Assembly (NCBI GenBank): GCA_028532985.1
Contig: JANCIK010000003.1
Coordinates: forward strand, 1,498,001 to 1,562,000
DNA length: 64,000 nucleotides
Origin: Stropharia rugosoannulata
Lineage: Eukaryota; Basidiomycota; Agaricomycetes; Agaricales; Strophariaceae
Direction of reading: 5' to 3'
Each line of letters starts with the position of its first letter. The first letter of the stretch is position 1. Below the pieces are notes generated by a model, which saw nothing but the letters and a program-made list of their open reading frames with translations, did not search any database and was not told where the DNA came from. The translations under genes were made by a program, and so were the position numbers. This document shows, one piece after another, positions 22,984 to 35,466 of the stretch.

Positions 22984-25240
22984 ATGGTCCCTACTAGCGT
23001 TCTGTATTCTGTCTGCGCAATCGCAGTTGCCCTAGCCATTATGCAAATTTTGTTGACGAAATTCAAAGGCGCTTCCCACCGCCTACCTCCAGGTCCTAAG
23101 GGCTATCCATTGATTGGAAACCTCTACGATATCCCAAAGAACTTTCCTTGGAAGAAATATTTGGAATGGAAACAACAATACGGAGACATCGTCCTTTTCA
23201 CGGTCTTTGGCAAGACTACTATTGTTCTGAACTCCTTGAAGGTTGCCCTTGAACTATTGGATAAACGATCATCTAATTTTTCTGGTCGTCCAAGATTGGT
23301 ACTTGCTCATATTAAATAACGAGCCACTTTACTAACCATGAAACGATTATTTATCAGATAACTGCTGATGAGCTGCTAGGTTGGGACTGGGATTTCGCAC
23401 ATATGTCATATACCGACCGTTGGAGGTGCATTATTTTCGTCTCTAGAAAAGGAGAGACATTTTAACTCTTGTCATCTCTTACTGCCCAATATAGGCAACA
23501 TCGGAGAGTTTTTCACCAATATTTTCAACCACGCAACCTCACAAAATTCTATCCTTACCAACGGAAATTCGCAATCAACCTCATTAGTCAGTTAGGCGAA
23601 ACTCCAGTCGATTTTATTCCACATATTCAACAGTGAGTTACGCCAACTATATCACACACTTCAATGCTCTAAATTCAACATTTAGATATGTCGCCTCAAT
23701 CGTCTTGTATACTGCCTATGGGTACGAGGTCAAGAAAGAGAGTGATGGGTATATCGAAATGGTTCATGCGGCGCTGGAACCACTCCACCCTGTAATTCAT
23801 GCCACCAGTTCTTCCCTCGTAGAATTCCTGCCGGCACTTAAAATTATTCCAGGTATGTGTTGTTGTATTTCGCAAGGAAGTTTCTTACTTACCTTGAGAA
23901 ATGTATAGCTTGGCTGCCTGGTGCTGGTTTCAAACGGCGAGCGCTGGCTGATGCCCCGAAGTCCGAAGCGCTGCGCGACAAGCCGTTTGAATCCGTCAAG
24001 GCATCTATAGTGTGTATTATTCCTTCGTGCTACAAATCTTCATTAAATGATTGATTAACTGCTTCAATTAGGTGGCTGGTGTGGCACAACCTTCCTTTGT
24101 TCTCGATAACCTTGAAAAAATCAGGTCGGAGCATCCTTCAGGGTCAGCAACAGAGGAGGAGGTTGTGAAAAATTGCGCGGGAATTGTGTTTCTAGGTACA
24201 TACCTCTTTTATTGTACTGGGCTCCTTCTCTCATTTACATTCCTTTAGCGGGATCGGACACAGTGAGAACTATTTTAATGAACCTATTTCATGAGCTGAC
24301 CAGTCTGCAGACAGTATCATTGCTCACGGCGTGGGTCCTGGCCATGGGCCTTTATCCAGAGATACAGAAGACAGCCCAGCAAGAAATAGAGAAAGCTATC
24401 GGGAAGGAGAGATTACCCGAACTCACGGACATAGATTCACTACCTTACATTGAAGCTATACTACTGGAGACAATGAGATGGCACACTGTGACACCCCTTG
24501 GTAAGAAATCGAACATGTAAAGTTTGAATTATATTTAAGTTCTTTCCATGTGCACAGCCCTCCCTCATATTGCTCTTAATGATGATGTTTATGATGGATA
24601 CTATATTCCAGCGGGTATGTAGTTTCAAACCGCTTTCGTGCTGGGCGGTTACTAACGGGCATCACATCCAAGGCTCTACAGTGACGGTTAACACAAGGTG
24701 GGCTATGCTAACACAGTGATACATACGACGTTCGGCACTTACTGGAATCTTACTATAGTGCAATTTTGCACGATGAGAATCTCTATCCCAATCCACTTAC
24801 ATTTAATCCGGAGCGTTTCTTGAAAGATGGTAAAATCTGTTTTGATTACCAACCAGATCCCGTAGTTGCAGGAGGTTTTGGCTTCGGGAGACGGTAAGAA
24901 TCTGCTCATTTGTACGCCTTTCTTTATTAAATTGATGATCTGACCATAGTGTATGCCCTGGCCGACACTTGGCTATGAACTCTGCGCGCATCGCGATGTT
25001 ATTTATCTTAACCACCTATGATATCGGGAAGCCTACTAATACGGCAGGAGTGCTCGTTGATCCGTGCAACGTGAATGTGTTGGACGGCGTCGTGAGGTAC
25101 GTTGTATAGTCAATGAGGTTGAGATACCAATCATCTCATAGTAAATTAGCCATCCTGAAGCCTTCAAAGCTCACATCACTCCGCGTTCAAGGAGTTCAAT
25201 CGAACTAGTTGAGGCGGCCAAGTTGGAGGGTTCTTTTTGA
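22984..25240 (+). CDS. Cytochrome P450 monooxygenase, tandem copy 2
   Basis: Same 13-exon plan as copy 1 (22984..23298, 23358..23425, 23495..23632, 23686..23852, 23909..24009, 24072..24195, 24249..24262, 24311..24500, 24558..24614, 24673..24697, 24759..24893, 24950..25096, 25150..25240), 523 aa. The anchor is followed by LPPGPKGYPLIGN, I-helix AGSDT (305-309), ExxR as ETMR (362-365), and heme loop FGFGRRVCPGR with Cys447. Oddity: residue 400, a Trp in both sister copies (NTWAILHD), is Ser here (NTSAILHD). The codon spans an exon junction and differs on both sides of it. Otherwise intact, so a working enzyme is likely. Confidence 0.95.
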
Positions 25241-26158
25241 TGGTTCTAGCAATGCTCATCGCCAACGCTGAATCATGTTGACGGCGATGTTCGATCCTTG
25301 TTAGATTTTCTGTTATACAGTTTGCAGCTCACTAAGATCAATGTATGTTTATACTAATGATTTTGTACCTTGTTACCCATTATGTAGTCTCCTTTCGGTC
25401 CGAAGGTCACCAGTGTTATGTCGTCGGCGTGTACATAATATATATATTTTTTGCGAAAGAAAAGTATCTCAGTACACGATGCCCTCATATAGCCTCGTAC
25501 AAGACCAACACATCATTCCGACAATATGTGATCGGTTAGCATTTCCGTACGGCCCGGTGTGTATCACGGACGCCCGGTCCACGGAGCCGACACGGAGGTT
25601 GACTACTTAGTCGACTGCTACTTTGCTGCTACTTTCAAGTTACTTTAGAAGTTCTTCAATCCAGGATACGACTTGCGTAATATCACTTGCCGCCGATTGA
25701 AGTCAAGGTACCGCTCACATAGCGTCTAGTTGTCCCATCGTAGCTATTGTCTACTGCAGTCTGCGACTCATGGATTCATTGCAGCTGATTCCCGTCTTTA
25801 CACCACAAGTTTCGTTGGAAATGCATTCTGATATTCGTGATCCGCTGAACCTATACTTGAAAGCGCCCGTATCCGAGAACTCCGACCTCGTTTTGAACAT
25901 GAATTCCTCCGTTCTGTCTCCTGTTGGTTTCCTTTTCGTGGATGAGGTCGATGGAATCTCAAACGTGGACGCGTCATAGCGAAGACTAGAGCCTGCGTTT
26001 GCATTCTTGCTGGTCGATTCATGACTAGGTACATCCTTCCGCATCACACCGCACTCCTCGATTTGTTTTGCGAGCAGGACGAAACGCGCATGTGGAATGC
26101 CTGTTTTTCTTTATATATGGCTACCTTCTAGGAGTTGTTAGTTGCAAAGTAACTCGTC
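25241..26158. other. Spacer between P450-2 and P450-3
   Basis: 918 bp. Overlapping frames of up to about 100 codons on both strands (25750-26050) have no recognisable features and are not called. Confidence 0.55.
26112..26118 (+). promoter_or_regulatory. Putative TATA box of P450-3
   Basis: TATATAT about 41 bp before the start codon at 26159. Confidence 0.5.
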
Positions 26159-28401
26159 ATGATCTCCACTAGTTTTGTTCTACACTCTCTTGCAATTGTC
26201 GCTGTGACCGTGTTCCTCCTCAACCTCAAATTTGTACGCGGCCCTAGGAATCTACCTTTGCCCCCTGGTCCAAAAGGTTATCCTATAGTGGGAAATCTAT
26301 ATGATACGCCCAAACATTATCCCTGGTTAACATACGCCAAATGGAAAGACACTTTTGGACCCGTGTTCTCAACCACAGTCTTCGGAAAAACGACAATTGT
26401 TATAAACTCTCATAAGGCTGCCACAGATTTACTAGATAAGCGATCAACAAACTACTCGAGTCGTCCGCGAATGGTTTGTCATTCGGGATCCCTGAAAAAT
26501 GGGGACGCACTTTAACATGCTTCCTACCAGATTATGGTCGACGAGCTACTAGGTTGGGACTGGGACCTTGCACATATGCCATATAGTGAAAAGTGGAGGT
26601 TTGTGGCTCCCAATTCGATAAGTTATAAATTTCATATAATACTCATTTACTAGGCGACACCGTCGGATATTTCACCAGTATTTTCAGGAGCGAAACCTCG
26701 ACATTTTCAATGACTTTCAAAAGAAATCAGCATTAGGTCTACTTGGGCGATTATCAGCATCCCCAAATGATTTTCTATCACACATCCGGCAGTAAGTTGC
26801 ACAAGCATCGTCCTGTAAACAGAAATATGTCTGACAGATTTTAGATACGTAGGCTCGGCGGTTTTGCATGCTGCTTACGGCTATGAGGTTGCATCCGACA
26901 ACGATTTCTACGTCCAATCCGTTGAAAAAGCCATTGAACCTATTCTACACGCCATACATTCTAATGGGTCTTTCCTTGTGGAATTCTTCCCTTTCTTGAA
27001 GCATCTTCCATGTAAGTATCGTACTCATTCATCTTCCGATGTACTATTCTTACGTCGTACAGGGTGGTTTCCGGGTGCAGGCTTCAATCGTCATGTAAAA
27101 TCAGCTCACCAGAAAGTCCAAGAGCTGCGCGATACACCCTTTCAAACAGTGAAGACTTTAATGGTTAGTCTGATCCATAAATGCACTTCGTAACTGTTAT
27201 CGTTATTAATGCTGTGGCATGTTCCGTCTAGGCTAAGGGCACTGCCCCAAGATCATTTGTTTCTGACAATTTGGAAAAGATGAAGTCCTCCAGTAGTTTC
27301 ATCTCTGATATTGAAGAAGAGACAGTCAGAAATTCTGCTGCTATTGTTTATTTGGGTAAGTACATTCACAACCTCCCACTTAAAACTTTGACACTCAATA
27401 TTTCCATATAGCTGGCACGGATAGTGTATGTGTAATTCCTCCGCTGCCATGCATAGGCTCACAACTAAGAATTTGTTTTTCTGAAGTCTGTATCCCTTAT
27501 CGCTGCTTGGGTGTTGGCCATGGCTCGTCATCCAGAGACTCAAAAAAGAGCGCAACAAGAAGTTGATCGAGTAATAGGAGGAACCAAAATGCCCGAGAGC
27601 AAAGACATTGAACTGTTGCCGTACTGCGAGGCTACCATACTAGAGACGCTTCGATGGCATTCAATAGCACCTCTAGGTGTGTCACCTTTTATGAATAAAA
27701 GTAACATCAACTGATGCCGTAGTCGCAGCCGTACCTCACCAGGCAGTCCAAGAGGACGAATACGATGGTTATAGGATACCTGCTGGTTAGTTCAACTGCC
27801 ATCTACCCAAAGAAAGCTATCTAAACACCAAGTATTCCGGTAAATAGGCGCTACTATCACAATCAATACATGGTGAATATGGAAGCGATACTTTTCAATG
27901 CTCGGGTTCTAACATACACCAACAGGGCTATTCTACATGATGAAGAAGTCTACAGTGAACCCCACAAGTTCAATCCTGATAGGTTCTTACGAGACGGGAG
28001 GATCAACTTTGACAGTGCACCAGACCCCACCTTCGCAGGAGCATTCGGATATGGCAGACGGTACGGAATGTTTGCTACTTCTGAATTCTGCCTCATATAT
28101 CTGTACATAGTATCTGCCCTGGCCGACACCTCGCTATGCAAACCGCACGGACGGCGATACTATCTATCTTAGCAACGTATAATATCAGCAGTGACGCTGA
28201 TGGGAAGGGAGTACCGCCTCTGGATGGTGGACTCAAGGTTACAGACGGTGTTGTCAGGTGTGCTTTCTCTCTTTATGCCACTCTAGTGCATGAGCTCATA
28301 TAATCCTATGTAGTCATCCGGCCCCCTTTGCTGTACAAGTAACCCCTCGCTCTGAGGAGTCTGTCCGGTTCCTTGAAATGGCGAAGATGGCTCTTTCATA
28401 G
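26159..28401 (+). CDS. Cytochrome P450 monooxygenase, tandem copy 3
   Basis: Thirteen exons (26159..26473, 26531..26598, 26654..26791, 26845..27011, 27063..27163, 27232..27355, 27412..27425, 27487..27676, 27729..27785, 27848..27872, 27926..28060, 28111..28257, 28314..28401) give 522 aa. Exon lengths equal those of copy 2 except the last. It shows the anchor, LPLPPGPKGYPIVGN, WRRHRRIFHQYFQ, I-helix AGTDS (305-309), ETLR (362-365), and heme loop FGYGRRICPGR with Cys447. The I-helix ends in Ser instead of Thr, a tolerated change at the proton-relay position. Intact. Shared intron positions show that the array arose by tandem duplication. Confidence 0.95.
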
Positions 28402-29214
28402 AGCATAGTAGTCCTCCTCATTGTATCTGCTAACATGAGGCAGCATAGAACATTATTGACTTTATACATACTGTGGATTTCAAATACTACTTCATTTATT
28501 GCATATTAATATTATAGCTGTATTTGTTCAGCCTAATATCATGTCACTACACTAGGACAATTGGAACAGATTCTTTGGGATTCCAGCTCGCAGAATCTTT
28601 CGGAATTTCAATAGGGCCGTTGTATTGTACCTAACAAGTACCTAATTTCCATGATCTTTTTAAATTGAATCAACAGAATTATGGCTGCTGCGGTCCCGAA
28701 GTCCACTGTCCTGAATACATCTGTCAAGGGCAAATATAAGCGCGATTGGCACATTGGAAGCTGATTGACCCACAACGACGGGACGGCGATATGTGGGTCA
28801 TATGTCGGATTCTGCTTTTGATGCTGCGATGCGCTGCGTCAGACTGCGCCCCAGTCGGCCCTTGATTGATGCTAATCAGTAGAGTAAACATACGCAGTAA
28901 TAAAAAATGTTGGGACGGATAAACCATATGTATGTATTGTAAAGAATATCATAACGCTTGTTCAATCGACATGCAACAGCCTGCGGCGCAGTCGGTGCAT
29001 GTGCATTGTATTGTTAGTTGGTGAGCAGTATCTTTTCTAGTACCATCAAATAGACACTCGTACGTATGCGAATCCGTGGCATTATTGGTATTTGGTATAG
29101 TGCAACGATGCTAGATATTACATATCATGGTTCAGAACTTGGATATCCTAGGTCATGATCGGCGTAAAAAGATAAATAAGAAAAAATATCAAGGAGATGT
29201 GAAGTAAATGTAGT
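28402..29214. other. Intergenic, convergent P450-3 / IQM-like
   Basis: 813 bp, AT-rich. No gene seen; expected to hold both 3' UTRs. Confidence 0.6.
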
Positions 29215-31249
29215 TCATTCCGATTTTTGATTGGCACTGGCGTCCTTGTGACGGAGAATCCCCTTTGCTAAATTGACCTTACCTACGGTCGCAGCCCGCT
29301 TCTTCGATTTCTTGATCTTGGTTAATTGCTCCACACTTAAGACAAGCTCATGCTTAGCCGGGATACGACAACTAAAACGCTATCCGGCCACTCACCCCCA
29401 TAGAGCTGCTTCTGCTTTGCTGATGCGTACTTTATGCATGTCTACTCCAGACTCTGTAAGGACGTCTATAAATTTATGGAAGTGCTGTGCACCGGTCATG
29501 CAAATCGATAAGTAAATATTAAGTAGTGAGCACCGCATACTACGTACATTGATCGTCGTCCTGTAATGGCCTGAGAGTGGCGAAAGTGTGTATATAACTC
29601 CTTGTTTGACAGATATAAGACCGGCAGAGGTCACCAGTCCACCGGAGGTGAATGAGGAGTGCTGAAATACTCCTGTTTCTATTAGACATGGTCATTACAT
29701 GAATTAAAGTTAGCGGACATATGACATACCTTTTATACCTATGAAAATATTAACTGAGAAAGTTACCTATGAGCTCATGGTGGCATAGAATAAAACTTGA
29801 TACATACAGTTTTTATCCTGTACATACGAGGTATAAGCATTCATCAGTACAGAGAAGAAATAAACATAGCTGACCGAGACATATATCCAGGTGTTTCTCT
29901 TAACGGTTTTCCTCAGCAGTCGTTGCATCATCCCGCGCGGAGTAAACCGTTCCCTCAGATATCTTGACCATGTGTATTTCCCCTTCGGCGGTCCAGCGTA
30001 ATGCGTACCAGAGTTTATTTGTTCCTCAGAACTTGATTTCGAGCTACGTTGAGGTGCCCCTGGTAGCGGTGGAAGGGATTTACTTTCGGTGCCCATCCCA
30101 AATAAGGGGCTCACAGGTTTGGTGGGAAGGCCTTCAGGTATGATACCTCTACCACCTCCTGCATCTTTCCAGTCCCCGGCTGTTGTATCGACGAGCTGGT
30201 TATTTTTGGCCCAGTACAGCTTGCCTTCAGAGTTAACCTTGACAAGATAATTTAAACCTACAGCATGGGACGCGTGAGTGGAGGTTAGGTAATGTAATTG
30301 ACCTGTTGCCTACGCTGTTCAGCAGATAGGTATCTGGACAGCCATTAGCAAGAGCATGAATGGAGTATAAAAAGCTTTTACAAGATACGCTGTATGGTCA
30401 CTAGGGTATGAGTTCGTGTGTAAGCTCATACCAATTAAAGACTTCACCTCGCTCTCCAGACGTTCTCTGGGGCATTGATCAAGCGATATATCCTTCCCTC
30501 CGCCACGGTCCAGCCTATGAGACTCAGCGGTTTTGTTTAGGCAATAATCAACAAGTAAAGAACTTACCATTTAAAAAAGTTTTCCTTGGTATCATCTTCT
30601 TGCCATTTCTTATGGTACCACTGAATTTAAATCATGTAGTTGAACGCGATTGGCAACTCGGTGTCAACATAGGCTAGGTCGCTCACCTTCACTGACGCGC
30701 GAAGATGATATCAGTTTACTCAATATACAGGAGGGATAGGGAAATGGTAGACACTCAACGATTAGACCCGTACCGGTGTTTACTATAAAACGGGATATTG
30801 AATCAGCTTATCCTTAGTACCGCCCACATGCACAGTTACATACCCGTCGATCAGTTCGAGCCAGTGTTGAGTCTCGAGATGCTTGTCCTCCGCTGCAACA
30901 TCTATGTCCTGTGCTCCTAGGAATTTGTCTGATTTGGCCAGTTGGCCAACAAAAAAAGCAGCGCGCCGCCACCGTTCCATGGGTGTATTCCGTCCGTTTA
31001 GAGCAGCAGATCTGTTCACCTGAAGAGGATAGCTCGCAGGTCAGCACACGGATCGCAGTTAGTATTACTAGGCCGACTTACCTCAAACCGTGCCTTGTTA
31101 GCTGCGTCGTCCCACCGCGTTTCGGTCGTCATGTAGTCCTGCTTTGCTTTGTTCGCCTGGCCGCGCCACATGCGCTGGATAAGGGTCGCAGCAGCAGCGC
31201 GCGCTGCCTCCACATCCCCTTCAGAGTTCTTGCCCTTTCCAAGCACCAT
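29215..31249 (-). CDS. IQ-motif calmodulin-binding protein, IQM-like
   Basis: Thirteen exons (31082..31249, 30844..31019, 30760..30782, 30687..30691, 30568..30620, 30443..30514, 30314..30333, 29875..30257, 29808..29817, 29730..29753, 29548..29678, 29396..29484, 29215..29335) give 424 aa. An IQ motif (ATLIQRMWRGQANKAK) lies near residues 20-37. The conserved core follows: LETQHWLELIDGKHRYGSN, WYHKKW, FFKWLDRGGGKDISLDQCPR, YLSAEQRLNYLV. The distal block has NTWIYVSDKNFNIFIGIK and SSFTSGGLVTSAGLISV. This matches the plant IQM family and its fungal relatives, which bind calmodulin. Five exons are 5-24 nt long; the 5-nt exon (TGAAG) is needed to read SNLKWYHKKW. The model rests on frame and family pattern, so single junctions could be off. 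Confidence 0.85.
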
Positions 31250-31958
31250 GGATGTCGAATTTGAAAATTACGCTAGTTGAAGCTTGATTGGTCCCTGAAG
31301 TCCCTGACCCTCGACTTGACCGGCTAATATGAATGAGTGCCCTATGACGTCAACCGCTGCAGTCATTTCCTCCGAAGATCATTTCTCGTTCTTAAAATAG
31401 GCAGACGTCACGATTCGACGAAAGCAACACAAAAGCTTCACATGAATTGGATTGTAGACTGTAGTGCTCCACTGCTGATATGTACATACTGGCTTCTACC
31501 ACGTACCACAAAGTGATGCATACAGGAACAATATTTTCAGCTTCATGTACAATGCCAGCTCAATGCCAGCTATCAAGGAATACACATCGAATTCTTAGAC
31601 TCCTACATTGAAGTCGATGTATTGCGGAACAATCTGAGTAGTCCTATCTGTCTGTCTAAATGATAATAAGCGCTCTTGAGATTCTTAACATTTGCTTAAC
31701 ATAGGCAGGAAACTCACTTTCACGTGCGTTGAAATCCTGCACGATATATTTGGCAATAGACATCCCTCAATCGGAATGCTCCGATCCAAAAACAAAGTCT
31801 ACTTACATCACAACTTACTGACAAGGATGTCGATGACGGCTTGCCATTCATCATACAAAGTAATTTTCATTCAGTTCACACTTGGTCCACGTCATTATAT
31901 TCAACACATCTTACAAAACAAACGAAGCATGCTCACGCGAGTATGTTCAATACACCTA
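31250..31958. other. Intergenic, IQM-like promoter side
   Basis: About 700 bp with no coding signal. A short direct duplication (AATGCCAGCT twice, near 31551-31573) is present. Confidence 0.5.
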
Positions 31959-32210
31959 GTAGACAGGCTGGGGGCGACCGTAGTGGGCAGTGCCATATTG
32001 TGCGACCGGGGCCGGCCGTGCGTATGGCTGGTAAGCATTTGGTTGATAAGCTTCTACTGGGCGTATATATCCAGCGCGGTGCACCGGCTCAGCTCCAAGG
32101 CGGTGGCCATAAATTGACGTACGCCCGTACGGGTGGGGTGCGACACCTTCACACGGGTGCTGGTGAAAGATATACGCGTTCTGGGGAGAATCGGCTCTGA
32201 GAGGAGCCAT
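31959..32210 (-). other. Tyr/Pro/His-rich open frame, possible 3' part of the secreted gene
   Basis: 84 codons, low complexity, with repeated Tyr-Gln-Pro units (AYQPNAYQPYARPAPV, YGRPQPVY). Reading upstream in the same frame gives another Gly/Ser/Tyr stretch (HYGSHPSAFGSF) separated by a TAG. It may be the C-terminal part of the gene starting at 32544, joined by an intron I could not place, or a frame-shifted remnant. Confidence 0.3.
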
Positions 32211-32284
32211 ATGGAGAACCTAACGAGTTCTGAAGGATCCAAACGCGCTCGGGTGGGACCCATAGTGCGAGTTCTCATGAGAGC

Positions 32285-32544
32285 TCAGAGAATTCTGTTG
32301 GGCTCCGAAGCGGGAAGTGCGTGCTCCGTAGCCGTTGGAAGAATAGAGTAGTAACCCTCATTCTCCAGCTGGAAAACAAAGATCTAGCACCGGTGGTTAA
32401 TATGAACAGAACGGCACGTACATGGTGGTGGTGCAGTTGAGGGCGGACTTGACCTTCGCCTTCAACATCACCATACGCTAGCATAGCATTGGCCAGAGAA
32501 CCGAGGAGAAGGACAGCCACGGAAAGAATACGAAGGGAGTACAT
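32285..32544 (-). CDS. Putative small secreted protein (model uncertain)
   Basis: Exon 1 (32422..32544) encodes a clear signal peptide (MYSLRILSVAVLLLGSLANA) and a mature start that ends in four His. A GTACGT donor follows. Joining to the acceptor before 32368 gives exon 2 (32285..32368) and a 68-aa product ending at a TGA. Downstream on the same strand, other frames are rich in Tyr, Gly, Ser and Pro, so the real gene may be longer or the locus may be decaying. The signal peptide and first intron are credible. The rest is not settled, and no family is recognised. Confidence 0.4.
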
Positions 32545-34394
32545 GTTTTATTGAACTGCAAATACAAATCAGTATTTGTTTTCCAATTTATTAGAAATGC
32601 AACGTACAGGTGTTGTTTTTGACGGCCTGCACTGAAAAGGAGAAGACTGTGTGTGTGTGTGAGGAAGAGAACCGGCTCTAGAGTGTCATTGGGCACTTCG
32701 TCCAGCTTTTATGCATCAACCAGTATGAGTTGTCGTTTATTGCTAAGAATCTTGGTTGCGGTTTCAAACATCAAGCATATTTTTTAGATCGTTTCCTCCG
32801 GCTCTGAAAAAAGTCCTTGAAACCCGATTACCCAAGCAGTCCGTATAAGCACCCGTGAAAGGGCACAAGCCGAACAAGGGGCGCCTGAGCTTCATGTGAA
32901 GCGCGCCTTCATACAGATGAGGAACACTAGTGTAATCTTGACGATTTTTTCCTGCACGAAAGAGTGAGGTGCACGTTAGATATACGGAGGCATTCTAGCA
33001 TCCTCTAGCTAGCCAATAGGCACAGCGATCGCTCATAAAGTTATCCACATCAAAACTTGACCGAGCCAGCAGACATTGGTATTGACAGAACTGGTTTTGC
33101 GAAACGGCTCATAGTCAATATTTTAAAGTTTGATATTGCAAAGACATTCAAGGCTGGTTGAGCCAAATCATAAAGATGAAGCTCAACGTTCAATATCGTA
33201 ACAAGCTCCTAGAGTATTGCAGTTATGAGGTAAGTATCAACGTTTGTCAGACGAACACCACGAGATACCCAGGAAGAACGGCAATAACAACATGGTCCAA
33301 AAGAATGTGTTTGATCTCCGCATGTAAAGGAGTAAAAAGTTCAAAGGAGCCTCGAAGAGCCTTCATAATTGTTACTGCCGAGGACAATAGCTATCGGAAG
33401 GAAAAGTTTGCCTTGTACATACAGAGTGTAAGTCTTCCGCCAGGTAATTGCAGGTTTGTTCTGAGGAAGTCCATCATGATCATGATCGGAAGGATGGCCG
33501 ATGTCTTCGTTTCATTACCATTACCCTTGCCGGTGTTTCTTCTACATGCGTCTGAAAGTGGCAGTAGATAGCGTGAAACGCGCGTATAGTTTTTTGCACT
33601 GAGGTTTGAGTAATGATGAACTATATCTTGCTTCGGATGGTCTGCTCGTTACGGGGGTCTATCCGCGAGACCTCATCGCGTAGGCCAATCTTCCGTACTA
33701 GATAGCAGTAGAGGGTAGCCAGCAGCCAACAGTCGCCTGGGATGAGCTTGAGATTTGGAGAGAATTTCAAGTGTCGCAATGCTATAGATTAACTGTCACA
33801 CACTCAGAGCCTTAGAGCTCCAGTGCAATACAAGGACACGCGATAATAGAGTATTCCTTTCCACGCGTGCAGAGGAAAAGAATAATAACATTCGAGAATT
33901 TGGATGGTGGAATTTGGGTGGAATCCAGGATTCACAGGGATTGCAACCGAATCGGCCGGCCGGCATGGTGGGCGCTACTTCACTGCCGCTGCGGAACGCC
34001 ATGAGGACGGCATGGTTGCTGTGCAATTACGATTTGTCAGGTGTTAATGATCTCGCCCCGACCACGTATGCTGCGCGTCGTTTTGATAGTGATCAGAAAG
34101 CAGAGAGCTGCAGAGAGGGCATCTGGAGGGAGGACTGGACGACATGAAGGGGCTGCGAGTGTTTGCGATTGGGAGGCATGCGACTCCCATGCAAAAAGCT
34201 TGGCCTGAGATCGAGGGGGGCAGGGAGGGAACGGGGGAACGGAGCGTGGGTGTGGTAGTGGTGATGGAATGACAGGAGCTTACGTAAGTGCGCAGCAGTT
34301 GTATATGGAGTGACAAGGGATGGCCCACTTGTTTCTTCTTAACCTCCATCTCCCCCTCTGACTTGCCTCCGCTGCCGCAGCACGAACATTAACA
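32545..34394. other. Intergenic, 1.85 kb
   Basis: Holds the promoter of the secreted gene and the long upstream region of the C2H2 factor. A short GT repeat lies near 32648-32662. A 137-codon frame at 33158..33571 has no motifs and is not called. Long upstream regions are common for regulatory genes. Confidence 0.55.
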
Positions 34395-35466
34395 ATGTCG
34401 GATGCACAGTCCTACGCGCATGCCTTCGAGGCGTACAATAATGAGTTCGCCAAACAGCAGCTCGATTTCTTTTCCTTCAATTCCCCTTCCGACGTCGTAG
34501 CTCCCCACCCTGATCTCTTCGAGTCCGATATCGACTCGAACTTGGCTGCTTTTCCCGATCAGCTTCAACTATTTACTGTCGACTACAGCCTTTTTAGGGC
34601 TGCTGACCATCCGCAGTGGCAGGGCCCTCTCTCCACCATAACTGTCTCCTCCCAGTCCTACGACTCTCTGTCCTCCCACTCCGAGTCTCTCTACAGTGAA
34701 CAAATATCCAACTTTGCCCCTGCCCAAGTCAACAACAACGCACTGTTTGACTTCGACCTTGACATGGATTTCCAGCGAGTTCGTGTTGGCTCAGAGTACG
34801 GCGCTGTGCCATCAAGCATCAATATTATGGATGACGACCCTAATTCGTTTGGCGCCCTTCCTCCTACCCCACCTCGCAGTCCTCCAGTCGCCATGAATAA
34901 GTCCTACGCAGCTCGCTCCACTTACTCCGATGGCGGTGTCGTTTCTGCCAGGCGTGCGTCGACCACGTCTACAGACTACTATGGTTACACACCTTCCCAC
35001 GCCCATCACACGGTCTCTCCGGTTCACATATCGTCGCAGCTTCCATCATCAGTTGCCTCAGAGTCTCTTGATGATTACAAAGGAGACCCGCGCAAGAAAT
35101 ATCGGTGCACTGCCTGTCCCCGAGGTGAGATTGTCGTGTTGCTGCTCATCCACATTCAATGCTAATTTAGATTATGTAGCATTCGCTCGGGCCTACAACT
35201 TGAAGACCCATATGGCTACCCATGATCCCAACAGACTTAAGCCCCATGTCTGCCCTCAGCGCTCTTGCGGTCGTTCCTTCAGTAGGAAGCATGACCTTGG
35301 CCGTCATTTGATCAGTATTCATCGAGACGAATCTGTCAGCGCTTCCCTTCTTCCGGCTTCGAAGAAAGCCATTGGCGTTGAAAGTGGTTCTCGCTCATGG
35401 TGTGACACATGCGGCAAGGGTTGGGTTGGCCGCAGCGCCGAGTGCGACTGCCACGACATCAAGTAA
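34395..35466 (+). CDS. C2H2 zinc-finger transcription factor
   Basis: Two exons (34395..35124 and 35180..35466) give 338 aa. The first 230 residues are disordered, rich in Ser, Asp and Pro, with acidic/aromatic patches (DFDLDMDF) that look like an activation region, and PPTPPRSPP. Two C2H2 fingers lie near residues 238-295: YRCTACPRAFARAYNLKTH (C-x2-C-x12-H-x3-H) and VCPQRSCGRSFSRKHDLGRH (C-x4-C-x12-H-x4-H). A final Cys/His cluster (WCDTCGKGW, CDCH) could bind a third zinc. The YNLKTH / KHDLGRH helices resemble Crz1-type fingers, but no calcineurin docking site is obvious, so that link is tentative. Confidence 0.88.

Noticed and set aside
25751..26047. Small gene or mating-pheromone precursor between P450-2 and P450-3
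   Set aside because: Open frames on both strands lack a CAAX end, signal peptide or any motif.
19990..28401. Secondary-metabolite gene cluster
   Set aside because: Three P450s only; no PKS, NRPS, terpene synthase, transporter or regulator is next to them.
33158..33571. 137-codon plus-strand frame
   Set aside because: No motif, no family feel, and a splice variant from its GTAAGT stops at once.
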